Below, in pieces: positions 35,162 through 42,731 of a stretch of 48,722 nt of DNA (positions are counted from its first letter, which is position 1; each line of letters begins with the position of its first letter). The notes below the pieces were generated by a model. The model saw nothing but the letters and a program-made list of their open reading frames with translations. It had not been told where the DNA came from and made no database searches. This stretch comes from Candidatus Chryseopegocella kryptomonas. Its GTDB lineage: Bacteria; Bacteroidota; Ignavibacteria; Kryptoniales; Kryptoniaceae. The translations under genes were made by a program, and so were the position numbers. The stretch covers positions 1 through 48,722 of the forward strand of contig NZ_CZVW01000016.1 in the NCBI RefSeq assembly GCF_001536065.1, given 5' to 3'.

Positions 35162-35386
35162 TTATTTAATAATCTCAACATCTTCCACATCGTCAAGAAT
35201 TTCATTTATCAGCTCATTCAAGCTACCATAATTATTATAAATAAATAGCTCCCAGCATTCGCGGGGTTCATGATTGCAGCCCGCTTTCATATAGAAAACA
35301 ATTTTTGCTCCGCGCGGGGCTTTATATGTATAGCCCCACGCATCACAAAATTCGCAATTCCATTTGTAAATTGTTTTTGTCTGCAT
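35162..35386 (-). CDS. Small hypothetical protein with CxxC
   Basis: 74 residues, last gene of a minus-strand series that begins at 37025. An AAAAGGAGGT ribosome site precedes the ATG. WNCEFCDAWGY has a CxxC pair, and GCNHEPRECWELF adds two Cys and one His, so a zinc site is possible. The end is acidic (DDVEDVEIIK). No family recognised. Confidence 0.65.
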   Translation of the reverse strand: MQTKTIYKWNCEFCDAWGYTYKAPRGAKIVFYMKAGCNHEPRECWELFIYNNYGSLNELINEILDDVEDVEIIK

Positions 35387-35406
35387 AATATTTTACCTCC
35401 TTTTAA

Positions 35407-35808
35407 TTATAAATAAATTAACAATCTGTTATTTTCCAAGGTATATGCTGGCTTTACTGTTTTAACTACAGAAATTTCATCTTCCCACCAATCTTTAACA
35501 TTCATTAGGTGGGAAGTCTGGGGGGAATACCTATAACAATAGTGCTTAATCAGTCTTACCTCATCCGTGATTATCCCCGCTATTTTCAGTATATCTTGAT
35601 CCTTTAATAATCCCAACCGTCTTGATAAATACCCAAACGGAAATAACCAATCTCTCTTATCCCCTTTGCGAATTTCTATCTCCTTTATCTCCCTTCCAAA
35701 TTTTTCAGAAAGGAGATCAAAGATAGGGGGTTTAAAAAATACATCTCTAACAACCCCTCCTTCAAACCAATCTCTCCAATCTTCTTCATAAATTTTTATT
35801 TCTATCAT
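35407..35808 (-). CDS. Hypothetical protein
   Basis: 133 residues, with an AGGAGG ribosome site before the ATG. Rich in Trp, Arg and Asp (YEEDWRDWFEGG, KGDKRDWLFPFGYLSRR). No signal peptide, no membrane segment, no known motif. Downstream of the Csx20-like gene and probably transcribed with it. Confidence 0.6.
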   Translation of the reverse strand: MIEIKIYEEDWRDWFEGGVVRDVFFKPPIFDLLSEKFGREIKEIEIRKGDKRDWLFPFGYLSRRLGLLKDQDILKIAGIITDEVRLIKHYCYRYSPQTSHLMNVKDWWEDEISVVKTVKPAYTLENNRLLIYL

Positions 35809-35857
35809 TTTATCCTCCTCTTTTTAAACGATTAAAGAATAAACTATTTCCATAATA

Positions 35858-36286
35858 TCACCTCCACTGGACAAATTTGAATATAGATTTTTTAACTATA
35901 TTACCCAGCTCATCTTTTTCCTCTTCAACAACTCTTTCGGTTGTCGGAAATACAAGTTTGTCAAACAAAAAAAATTGACTATGAGGGAAATAATATTCTA
36001 ATTTTCTAATTGTAAAAATTGTCAATGAATAGTCTCCTGCAATCCACAAATAAACATCATTTCCTCCTTTTGCTTTCTCATCCCAAATCTTCACAATTTT
36101 CTTCGCCAGTTCCTCGGCCATTTCCCATACCTCCTCTCTTGAAAGGGAGGAGGGGACGTTAGGAAATGGCAAATGAACAATTTCAGTCCATCCTCTTTTT
36201 TGCTCCGCCGGCCAACCCTCCGGCGGATGGTTACTAACTGCAATTAAAATTGATTTTGGGGACATATTTTTGAAGTTCATGGCCAT
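35858..36286 (-). CDS. Hypothetical protein resembling Csx20-type CRISPR accessory proteins
   Basis: 142 residues. The order of features recalls the Csx20/Csx15 family, some of which are ring nucleases that break cyclic oligoadenylate: ILIAVSNHPP near the start, a WTEIVHLPFPNVP segment, a helix (REEVWEMAEELAKKI), a GDYSLT segment, and FPTTERVVEEE near the end. The resemblance is by eye only and needs a profile search. If correct, it would fit an element carrying CRISPR repeats, perhaps as a modulator of type III signalling in the host. The start could be either of the first two Met. Confidence 0.5.
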   Translation of the reverse strand: MAMNFKNMSPKSILIAVSNHPPEGWPAEQKRGWTEIVHLPFPNVPSSLSREEVWEMAEELAKKIVKIWDEKAKGGNDVYLWIAGDYSLTIFTIRKLEYYFPHSQFFLFDKLVFPTTERVVEEEKDELGNIVKKSIFKFVQWR

Positions 36287-36378
36287 TACACATTTTTGTT
36301 TTATATAATCTCGCTATAAATATAATATAAAAAAATGTAAAAGTCAAACCTTTGTAGCAAAAACCCGCCTACCCCAGG

Positions 36379-36663
36379 CTAAACAGTATAAGCGCGAACT
36401 ATCGCATGTATAATCGCTATATAACCACTCTTTATAAACTTTTTATCATCTCCATACTTGCTCCTGTAACAAACATATTCAAGCGAATCCTCAATTGATT
36501 TAAAACTTTTAAATTCAACAATTTTCTCATTTACAATATCAAAAATCCTAACCTCATATCTGAGTGCATTTTTAACACTTTTATCAATCCAAGAAAACAC
36601 CCGACTTATTATCCCGCAAAAACGAGAAATCTCCGCCTCAATTACTTTAATTTCTTCACTCAT
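36379..36663 (-). CDS. Small hypothetical protein
   Basis: 94 residues, start MSEEIKVIEAEISRF, with a strand and helix pattern and no motif known to me. It lies between the Csx20-like gene and two ribbon-helix-helix-like genes on the same strand, probably one operon. Confidence 0.55.
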   Translation of the reverse strand: MSEEIKVIEAEISRFCGIISRVFSWIDKSVKNALRYEVRIFDIVNEKIVEFKSFKSIEDSLEYVCYRSKYGDDKKFIKSGYIAIIHAIVRAYTV

Positions 36664-36682
36664 TTTTATCCCTCAGTATTTT

Positions 36683-36868
36683 TTATTGTTCCCCATCGTG
36701 TTTTCCACTTTCAATTTCCTTGGCGGCTTTTTCAACCGCCCATCTAACAAATTCAAGAATTGACACGCCAAGCTTCTTGCTCATCACAACAGCTATTTCA
36801 TAAGTTTCTCTTTTTACTAAGATAGGTTTATAATCTCTCACCTTTTTCAAATTTGTTCTTTTCCTCAT
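36683..36868 (-). CDS. Small ribbon-helix-helix-like protein
   Basis: 61 residues. YKPILVKRETYEIAVVMSKK (strand, then helix), then LGVSILEFVRWAVEKAAKE, looks like a ribbon-helix-helix or Arc-type DNA-binding protein. It overlaps the upstream gene of the same kind by 41 bases. It may be a plasmid regulator or partition helper. Confidence 0.6.
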   Translation of the reverse strand: MRKRTNLKKVRDYKPILVKRETYEIAVVMSKKLGVSILEFVRWAVEKAAKEIESGKHDGEQ

Positions 36869-37025
36869 TGTTTAACTCCTGCTTTATTTTTTTGTAATAT
36901 TCCTCCAGCGCTTTTCTTATTATTTCCCTTTTCTTTACCTTATACCCCCGACTCCTTTGGATTTCAAGAAGGATTTCTTCAACAATTTTCACAAGCTCCT
37001 CGTCGACATAAAGTATTTTGCTCAT
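36828..37025 (-). CDS. Small ribbon-helix-helix-like protein, first of operon
   Basis: 65 residues. ILYVDEELVKIVEEILLEI, then KKREIIRKALEEYYKKI, fits a ribbon-helix-helix fold. It is the first gene of the minus-strand series. The 306 bases upstream (37026-37331) hold an AT-rich likely promoter and the large repeat at 37165. Confidence 0.6.
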   Translation of the reverse strand: MSKILYVDEELVKIVEEILLEIQRSRGYKVKKREIIRKALEEYYKKIKQELNNEEKNKFEKGERL

Positions 37026-37164
37026 TTTAAAAATAAAACTTTATTTTACTTTACATAAAAATATAATACATTTTATTGCTAAACCCAAGCAATTTAAATT
37101 TAGGTTTCTAAATTACCTCTTTAGGGGAACTTAATAACAAACACCCCTGTCATTGTCGCTAAAC

Positions 37165-37275
37165 CCCGAAGGAGTCCCCCTAAGGTCCGAAAGAACTCCC
37201 TTGGAGGGTTTCCTAAGGCCCAGAGGGCTCCTTAGGAGAGTCCATAGGACCTTTGAACCTTAGGGACGAGCCCAG
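37165..37275. repeat. Large compound family A element, inverted copy
   Basis: CCCCGAAGGAGTCCCCC, CTAAGGTCCGAAAG, GGGCTCCTTAGGAGAG and ATAGGACC in order. About 90 bases match the reverse complement of 12480-12570 closely. Two such inverted copies 25 kb apart could let the plasmid segment between them invert. Confidence 0.85.
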
Positions 37276-37331
37276 ACGATGTATTTGATTTCGCCCCCAC
37301 CAATAATTAAATTAAAAACAAAAACCCCAAA

Positions 37332-38141
37332 TTGTATATCTGCAAAGTTTGCAAAAGAACACAAATTTCATTCACAACAAAATGTATTCACTGCTTCTCC
37401 TTTCTCTCGCTTGAAAAGATTCACCAGACGGCAAATATATTAACACTTGACCAGATAGAACTCAAAGAAATAAAAAAATTCAAAACCCCAATTGACGAAA
37501 ACCTCGGCGATGGCTTACCACAGGGCTCAATGACAATACTTGCTGGAATCCCAGGAGCCGGAAAATCAACACTCGCACTTGAAATAATTTCTGAAATCCT
37601 CTCACATGAAACAGATATCCACTCTCTTTATATCTCAAGCGAGGAAAATCCAGAACTGATTAAATCAAGAGCATTAAGAATCGCCCCAGAATTAAACCAC
37701 GACGATAGATTTCTCATAATTTGCGAAACAAACCTTGAAATCATAAAAAACACAATAAAAAACATAATCACATCAACACTTCCACAGTCGGCGAAAGCGA
37801 TCCCTTCGGGAAACGCACATCTTTTCATCGTCCTTGACTCAATCAACGCCGTCAAATCAAACACCTCAAAATCACACCCTGGCTCACCATCAAACATAAT
37901 CAAAACCCTCAACACATTACAAAACATAAGGAATCAAACAAACAGAACTACAACACTTATAATCGCTCACGCAAACAAACAAAGAACAATTGCAGGACCT
38001 CTCACACTCCAACACATGGTTGACATTGTATTATTTTTCAACATTGAAAAAGATAACTCAAGAACCCTTACAACCTTAAAAAACAGATTCGGACCATCAG
38101 GAGTTAAAACAACACTTATTCCAGGATATCCTCCCTCCTGA
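37332..38141 (+). CDS. RadA-like RecA-family ATPase
   Basis: 269 residues from a TTG; no better start is present. A four-cysteine zinc finger opens the protein (CKVCKRT, later CIHC), then Walker A GIPGAGKS at 72-79, LYISSEENPELIKSRALRI as in RadA/Sms, and Walker B with Asp169 (FIVLDS). The C-terminal Lon-like domain of RadA is missing (RadA has about 450 residues). A family A element at 37788-37816 is translated as SAKAIPSGN just before the Walker B strand, apparently in a surface loop. It probably assists recombination or replication. The end overlaps the PIN remnant on the other strand. Confidence 0.82.
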   Translation: MYICKVCKRTQISFTTKCIHCFSFLSLEKIHQTANILTLDQIELKEIKKFKTPIDENLGDGLPQGSMTILAGIPGAGKSTLALEIISEILSHETDIHSLYISSEENPELIKSRALRIAPELNHDDRFLIICETNLEIIKNTIKNIITSTLPQSAKAIPSGNAHLFIVLDSINAVKSNTSKSHPGSPSNIIKTLNTLQNIRNQTNRTTTLIIAHANKQRTIAGPLTLQHMVDIVLFFNIEKDNSRTLTTLKNRFGPSGVKTTLIPGYPPS

Positions 38142-38543
38142 GCATTGGATAATGTTTCCTGTTAAAAGTCCACAAGACCATATCATATTTATCAACACAT
38201 GCAGCTATTAACGCATCCGCAAGCTCAACCCCATGGCTTTTCCTATACTTGTTGAGATAATCCCCCGCCAGACGACCAACCTCAAAATCTATATTTAAAA
38301 CCTCAACTACCTCTCGGCGAAGCGATCCCTTAGGGAAAAGATCATTTTAACTTTTCTTTCCTCATTTTTCCTTAACCCAGCCCATATCTCGGCAACATTC
38401 ACAGGTGTGATGTAAAGCTTTTCACCATCTCTTAGAAAAGCCTTTATCTTCTCAACCACATCTTCCCTACCCCTTAGCCCCCATATTAAAACATCACTAT
38501 CAAGAATCTCGGCAAAGCGATCCCTTTCGGGAACTCCCGCCAT
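38116..38543 (-). pseudogene. Second PIN-domain toxin gene, broken by a palindromic element
   Basis: The minus-strand frame from the ATG at 38543 reads MAGVPERDRFAEILDSDVLI and on to KVKMIF, then enters a family A element (38313-38338) and stops. In another frame the PIN fold goes on: EVVEVLNIDFEVGRLAGDYL, then HGVELADALIAACV and WTFNRKHYPM, ending at 38116. A second element sits right after the start (38509-38533). The gene is recognisable as a VapC-like toxin but cannot yield a full protein without a frameshift. Confidence 0.8.
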
Positions 38544-38781
38544 ACAACCTCCTCAATCTTTTTCCCCTTCTAAGTGACCTGATGTATTTATCAACATTTA
38601 ATTTCCTATTTCTCCACAAACCCGCTATCTCATCAACAATATATATCTTTTTCTCACCCTTTAAATATTCTCTTCTCAACGCTTCTCTTATCAACTCAGA
38701 CATCCTCACACCTTTTATCTTACTTTCAATTTTGAGTATTTTAATTAAATCTTCATCAAGGTATATTTGAGTTCTTTTCAT
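38500..38781 (-). CDS. Ribbon-helix-helix antitoxin
   Basis: 93 residues. MKRTQIYLDEDLIKILKIES, then IKGVRMSELIREALRREYL, is a CopG-type DNA-binding domain, and residues 50-80 are the probable toxin-binding tail. The last 12 residues (RKGSLCRDS) come from the family A element that also opens the PIN gene in another frame. It overlaps that gene by 44 bases. Confidence 0.8.
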   Translation of the reverse strand: MKRTQIYLDEDLIKILKIESKIKGVRMSELIREALRREYLKGEKKIYIVDEIAGLWRNRKLNVDKYIRSLRRGKRLRRLYGGSSRKGSLCRDS

Positions 38782-38802
38782 TTTTTTAATGATTTTTATT
38801 TT

Positions 38803-38830
38803 TTCGGCGAAGCGATCCCTTTTGGAGATG
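38803..38830. repeat. Family A palindromic element
   Basis: TTCGGCGAAGCGATCCCTTT followed by TGGAG, upstream of the antitoxin gene. Further copies in the same gene-free stretch (38782-39607) are at 38960-38985 and 39278-39302. Confidence 0.8.
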
Positions 38831-39168
38831 TATTAATATACATCATAAAACTTAAAATTCAAATCTTCCCCACCGCCCACCCCCGCCGTGCCATCGTGCG
38901 GAAACATCAAGTCAACGAAAAAACAAACAAACATAACATCGTGCCGTATAACCACCGTCGGCGAAGCGATCCCCTTGGGACACGACGGCACAATTCCCAC
39001 CTAAAACGCACCGCATCGCTAACGCTCGCCGTGCGTAATTCCCTATTTTGCTGTTTCTTTATTTTGCCCCTTCGCCCCCAAAGAAAATTTACGCCCCCAC
39101 GCTCCACTTCGCTACGCTCTTCGGCTCGCTTCGGCGTGTCTTTAACACTAAATCATTACATAAATTCG

Positions 39169-39256
39169 GCTCTGGCGACCCTTGACAGGACGCTTCGCTT
39201 ACGCTCCGCTCGGGCACTCCTGCCCGCCTGTCAAGGGCAAGACAAGTCGCCAGAGC
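39169..39256. other. Covarying hairpin 1
   Basis: Outer stem GCTCTGGCGAC (39169-39179) with GTCGCCAGAGC (39246-39256); inner stem CCCTTGACAGG (39179-39189) with CCTGTCAAGGG (39227-39237); top stem CGGGCA-CTCC-TGCCCG (39211-39226). All pairings are perfect. The only 3' bulge is CAAGACAA. The layout equals that of hairpin 2, with different paired bases. Confidence 0.85.
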
Positions 39257-39403
39257 CTGACCCAACCTCACATCCGCTTCCCAAAGGGATCGCTTCGCGA
39301 CGTGCCGTCGCTGATCGCTCCGTCACGCCCCTTGTGGCTCGCTAAAGCTTCGCAACAAGGGGGTGCTCAACAACAAATCAAAAAAATTAACACCACAACC
39401 GTC

Positions 39404-39489
39404 GGCGGGCTCGGTCTTGACAAGACGCTCGCTTCCGCTCGCTCCCGCACTTCTGCGGGCTTGTCAAGACCAAGACAAGCGAGCCCGCC
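39404..39489. other. Covarying hairpin 2
   Basis: Outer stem GGCGGGCTCG (39404-39413) with CGAGCCCGCC (39480-39489); inner stem GGTCTTGACAAG (39413-39424) with CTTGTCAAGACC (39460-39471); top stem CCCGCA-CTTC-TGCGGG (39444-39459). The 3' bulge is AAGACAAG. Compared with hairpin 1 the stems differ in sequence but keep pairing, which points to selection on structure. Confidence 0.85.
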
Positions 39490-39607
39490 TCCATAAAAAC
39501 ACGCCTTCGCTCGCCTTCGGGGGGCGTGTGTGTCTCCTGCGGGGCTTCGGGGCAAAAAATTGCTCCGTTTTTTGCCGTGCTTTTTAAAAACAAAATTTTT
39601 GAAAAAA

Positions 39608-39850
39608 ATGAAATACCGTGAAGAAATTATCACAATCACCGTCGCAGAGGTTTCTCCCCGCGGGCTTCGTGCATCAGACGGACGCTTTTTCAATTTCCCC
39701 CGCCCCGTCCCTTTTATCTCGGAAATTATACCCGCTGGCTCCGTCGTCTCCTTCGTCTGGGTCCGCACCCCGCATAGCGTTATTTATAAAACCGCAGGAG
39801 ATCCAACAGTTTGCAAGTTTTACATCAAACAAATTTTAACAATTAACTAA
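39608..39850 (+). CDS. Small OB-fold-like protein
   Basis: 80 residues from the ATG at 39608, which follows a run of A. ITVAEVSPRGLRASDGRFFN aligns by eye with VQQVNERGLKINDRWYNF of the protein at 40100, so it is a short third member of that family, lacking the helical tail. First gene of a four-gene series (39608-40949) with near-identical GGAGGT leaders before the next three. Confidence 0.6.
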   Translation: MKYREEIITITVAEVSPRGLRASDGRFFNFPRPVPFISEIIPAGSVVSFVWVRTPHSVIYKTAGDPTVCKFYIKQILTIN

Positions 39851-39862
39851 AGGAGGTCAGCC

Positions 39863-40066
39863 ATGCGAAGAATGAGCGATCTCGTCATCAACAAGTTCTA
39901 CTTTGAGCTCTTTACTTCACATCTACCGAAACAATCAAGAGAAGAAAAAAAGAGATGTGACGGTTGCGGATCCCCAGAAATCTACCGAGAAATTAACCCT
40001 CTATTCCTGGAAGTGAAAGTTTTCATTTGCAAAAAATGCTGGGATGAGTTTATGCTAAACTCTTAA
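39863..40066 (+). CDS. Small zinc-ribbon protein
   Basis: 67 residues, AAAGGAGGT 7 bases before the ATG. RCDGCGSPEIY and FICKKCWDEF give two CxxC pairs 22 residues apart, a treble-clef or ribbon zinc site. Such proteins are common in phages and plasmids; function unknown. Confidence 0.7.
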   Translation: MRRMSDLVINKFYFELFTSHLPKQSREEKKRCDGCGSPEIYREINPLFLEVKVFICKKCWDEFMLNS

Positions 40067-40099
40067 AACTAAATGGCAAACTAAAAAATGGAGGTCACC

Positions 40100-40537
40100 A
40101 TGATTAAAAGAATTACTCCAGCTGTTTCAACCAAAATTCAAAATGTTAAACAAAATGAGGGGAAAACTATGATCGTTGAGGGAAAAGTCCAACAAGTGAA
40201 TGAACGCGGTCTCAAGATTAACGATCGCTGGTATAACTTCAGCAGATTTTTAACCAAAAAACCAACTATCGCTGTAAATGACTCCGTTAAGTTTATCGCA
40301 TCAGGCAACTTTATAAATGACTTCATCTCCATTGAAAAAGCCGAGAATCCTCTCCCAAAAGGTCCTAAGTACCCCCTTTGGGGGATCGTCCCGAACAAAG
40401 AAACCCAGCTGCTTGAAGCACTAAGAAGCGCAACGAAGATTGCTTCTATCATTGAGAACGAAGTATCAATAAAGTTCTCGGCGCAGGATATAATAAAACT
40501 TGCTCTAACTCTTTTTATTCAACAATCTGATCACTAA
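40100..40537 (+). CDS. OB-fold-like small protein, paralog of 31605
   Basis: 145 residues from the ATG at 40100, chosen over 40088 because ATGGAGGT just upstream is the ribosome site. Same layout as 31605: VQQVNERGLKINDRWYNF beta region, linker, and SAQDIIKLALTLFIQ tail. In the linker a family A element (40349-40392) is translated as NPLPKGPKYPLWGIVPN. The linker of the paralog has no such insert, which marks it as a late insertion. Possible single-strand DNA-binding role, inferred. Confidence 0.72.
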   Translation: MIKRITPAVSTKIQNVKQNEGKTMIVEGKVQQVNERGLKINDRWYNFSRFLTKKPTIAVNDSVKFIASGNFINDFISIEKAENPLPKGPKYPLWGIVPNKETQLLEALRSATKIASIIENEVSIKFSAQDIIKLALTLFIQQSDH

Positions 40538-40580
40538 GCTATTTAAAAACTAAATGTCAAACTAAAAAATGGAGGTCGCT

Positions 40581-40949
40581 ATGAAATTTGAAGAAATTAA
40601 AACGAATAAAGATTATACCGAATATCTTAACGAGGTAAAAATGAAAGCCTTCATAAGACTCGTTGAAATTAGAAAACTTATTCAAGAGCTATCAAAAGAA
40701 GAAGAACAAATAAAAGACTGGGCGCTTGATTATGTGCGCGAAAACTTGCTCAAAGATGAAAAAAGCGCCGACTTTGAAATCAACGGCTTAAAAGTCAACA
40801 TAACAATAAACTATAAAAAAGTCTTTCAATACCCAGAAGAAATAATAAAACTTGAAAACGAACTGAAACAAAAAAAGAAAATCGCCGAACTTGACGGCTC
40901 CGCAAAACTTTTAAACCTTAACCCTTACATCGTCCTTAAATTTTTATGA
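40581..40949 (+). CDS. Hypothetical coiled-coil protein
   Basis: 122 residues from the ATG at 40581, with ATGGAGGT as leader (40569 is the less likely start). Mostly helical (RLVEIRKLIQELSKEEEQIK), then a strand pair (ADFEINGLKVNITINYKKVF) and another helix. It recalls phage host-nuclease-inhibitor-like small proteins, but I cannot name a family. A terminator follows. Confidence 0.6.
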   Translation: MKFEEIKTNKDYTEYLNEVKMKAFIRLVEIRKLIQELSKEEEQIKDWALDYVRENLLKDEKSADFEINGLKVNITINYKKVFQYPEEIIKLENELKQKKKIAELDGSAKLLNLNPYIVLKFL

Positions 40950-40955
40950 AACGAA

Positions 40956-40979
40956 AAGCCCCGGCTACCACCGGGGCTT
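40956..40979. terminator. Bidirectional terminator hairpin
   Basis: AAGCCCCGG (40956-40964) pairs perfectly with CCGGGGCTT (40971-40979) around CTACCA. It stands between two convergent genes (ends at 40949 and 41010), so it can serve both, although no long T run follows. Confidence 0.75.
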
Positions 40980-41009
40980 AGCCGATATTTTACAATATTA
41001 AAACACTAA

Positions 41010-42125
41010 TTAGCAAATTTTTGTCAATTCCTCTTCAATATCGTTAAAGTCTTTTGGATGAATGTGAAATATACGCACCACCTCTGGCAAATCCTCTTTC
41101 CAATCCTTTGCTGCTTCAAGAATACCTCTATGCCGTCCTCCACCAAAAGGTAAAACACTGACCACCCTCCACTTACGCTCATATGCTAACCTCAACACTT
41201 GCTCCATAAACACTTTAGCATCATTTGTCTCCAGTCTCCAATTATTAACAATATAAGCTTTCTCCTCCGACAAACCCTCCTGCTCCAGCTTTTTGAAACA
41301 ATTACGGCTAACTACAAGACCATCGCTTTCTTCAATCGCAATAGCTATATCGTCAAACTCAAAACTCAAATGAACTTTCTTAAAACTTATCCCTCGTATC
41401 CGCTGAGGATGTCGTAACACTAAATGCTCAATCGTTTCTTCCGAATAGAACGGGTATAAGAAGTGTTCCCGACTCTCGGAATCCTGTCTGAAAAGCACAC
41501 CCTTGACAATAAATACCCAACCTGCTAAACCGTAAACCAAATTTGGATCATCCACCTCTACATCAGCAGGTTTGCTCTCGCAAAATGCTTTAAATAAAGC
41601 TGGGGCTTTAATAAGATGATATAATCTAAACCATCTAGAGCGTTTATCATCATAGTCATAGCCATTTTGCTGCCAGTGATCGGTAATATAAACCATTCTA
41701 TCAGATGCAACCCTTAAAACCTTTCTGAAGAAAGTCCACTCATTGACACATTCGTGATTACCCCCTTCGCGACATCCATCATTTTTGCCAATGAAACAAG
41801 ACAGTTTTAAGCCAGCCGATTGAATTCGTCTAAGAACCTCATTGTTCTCCCGGCCGAAGAAAACAACCCATTTATCATCCCTTTCCCGATGGAACACTTG
41901 CACTTCACTTGTCCTTACATAAAGCCAAGCATCCTCAATACGATGTAATTTAAAAAACCTATAATCAGAGAGGACAAACAATTCATACGGAAGATCCAGC
42001 AGACCTTGAAAGTTTCTGCCACAGGATGGGTAAAAGCAAACACTTTTGTCTTGAAAACCTTGTAAAAAATTATTATGGGTGATCCTCCAAAGGAAATCCT
42101 TAGGATTTTTAGAAAACAACATCAT
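41010..42125 (-). CDS. Hypothetical protein, unknown family
   Basis: 371 residues from the ATG at 42125, chosen because a GGAGGTG ribosome site precedes it; the frame upstream to 42179 is probably not used. Rich in aromatic residues and His, Cys and Asp (CFYPSCGRNFQG, DHWQQNGYDYDD), with no signal peptide or membrane segment. Residues about 300-371 (NNWRLETNDAKVFMEQVLRL, LPFGGGRHRGILEAAKDW) could be a separate small domain. Not recognised. Neighbouring decayed CRISPR DNA starts 65 bases upstream. Confidence 0.65.
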   Translation of the reverse strand: MMLFSKNPKDFLWRITHNNFLQGFQDKSVCFYPSCGRNFQGLLDLPYELFVLSDYRFFKLHRIEDAWLYVRTSEVQVFHRERDDKWVVFFGRENNEVLRRIQSAGLKLSCFIGKNDGCREGGNHECVNEWTFFRKVLRVASDRMVYITDHWQQNGYDYDDKRSRWFRLYHLIKAPALFKAFCESKPADVEVDDPNLVYGLAGWVFIVKGVLFRQDSESREHFLYPFYSEETIEHLVLRHPQRIRGISFKKVHLSFEFDDIAIAIEESDGLVVSRNCFKKLEQEGLSEEKAYIVNNWRLETNDAKVFMEQVLRLAYERKWRVVSVLPFGGGRHRGILEAAKDWKEDLPEVVRIFHIHPKDFNDIEEELTKIC

Positions 42126-42189
42126 TTTCACCTCCTTAAATTTTAATTTTTTTACCCCTTTAATATACAATTCCATCAATTCCCCTCCC

Positions 42190-42442
42190 TAAGAAATCCC
42201 CTAAAGGGGACCTTAGGGACAGGTTCAATTCACACCAGTTTGTCGGCATATCCAAATGCATCAATTCAATCCTTCGGAGGATCACTTGGAGGAGACAGAT
42301 TCTATTCACACTTTGTACCAATAACCCCCAGACCTCAACCCTAAGAGCACTTAAGAAGAGATTTGATTCCCACTTGAAACCCAAAAACTTTTCAACAGAT
42401 TCATTTGAAAGCAGATCACTTAAGGACAGGCACCACTCATAC
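42190..42442 (-). CRISPR. Decayed CRISPR array
   Basis: Four repeat-like ends at 42235, 42311, 42373 and 42442 (distances 76, 62 and 69; the intact array has 67). The first keeps ACAGGTTCAATTCACAC, the second GACAGATTCTATTCACAC, the third and fourth are weaker. In three of them the middle reads (G/A)GATCACTT or GAGCACTT, a word of family A, and the first holds CCTAAAGGGGACCTTAGGG. Order and flanking leader equal those of the intact array at 12045. Too worn to be functional by eye. Confidence 0.65.
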
Positions 42443-42670
42443 CCACAGTAAAACAACATTTTAAACAATTAGATTCACACACTCAAATATAATAAATTTT
42501 ATCCCAAAAGTCAACTCCCTTTGTGTTAACTTTTACCCCTGATTTTCCCGCTATCCCCCCTGAAATGTGTTAGGATTTGCGGCAGAGTGAGGTTAATTTA
42601 TTGATTTATAAATTGAAAAATTTCTATGTTAACTTATTAACGAAGCTCCCAGAAACCATAATAACAAACC
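42443..42670 (-). promoter_or_regulatory. Second CRISPR leader copy
   Basis: Related over more than 200 bases to 12209-12450: shared GTAAAACAA, ATTCACACACT, AATAAATTTTA, AAAAGTCAA, TGTGTTAACTTTTACCC, then AACTTATTAACGA and AAACC(A/G)TAATAACAAA. The similarity goes beyond the array and shows a duplicated locus. The rest up to 42731 shows no gene. Confidence 0.7.
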
Positions 42671-42731
42671 ACTATCCACATCTTCTCCCTAAGGAACTCT
42701 CCTTGAATCTTCACCAACTTACACCCACTTT

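Larger units (their letters stand above)
38870..39600. other. GC-rich, highly structured noncoding region
   Basis: About 730 bases, far richer in G and C than the rest, packed with stem-loops and words like CTTCGCT and CGCTCG. Besides the two large hairpins listed separately: GTGCCGT/ACGGCAC around 38942-38995, CACGC/GCGTG at about 39097-39138, CCCCTTGT/ACAAGGGG at about 39329-39363, ACGCC/GGCGT at about 39501-39526, and GGCAAAAAA/TTTTTTGCC at about 39551-39578. Open frames here overlap each other on both strands and look accidental. It could be a transfer or single-strand origin, a structured RNA, or inserted foreign DNA. Confidence 0.7.

Noticed and set aside
38870-39600. Overlapping open frames on both strands in the GC-rich region (about 60-190 codons)
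   Set aside because: They cross stem-loops, have no ribosome sites and no recognisable domain, and mirror each other on both strands as expected for GC-rich palindromic DNA.
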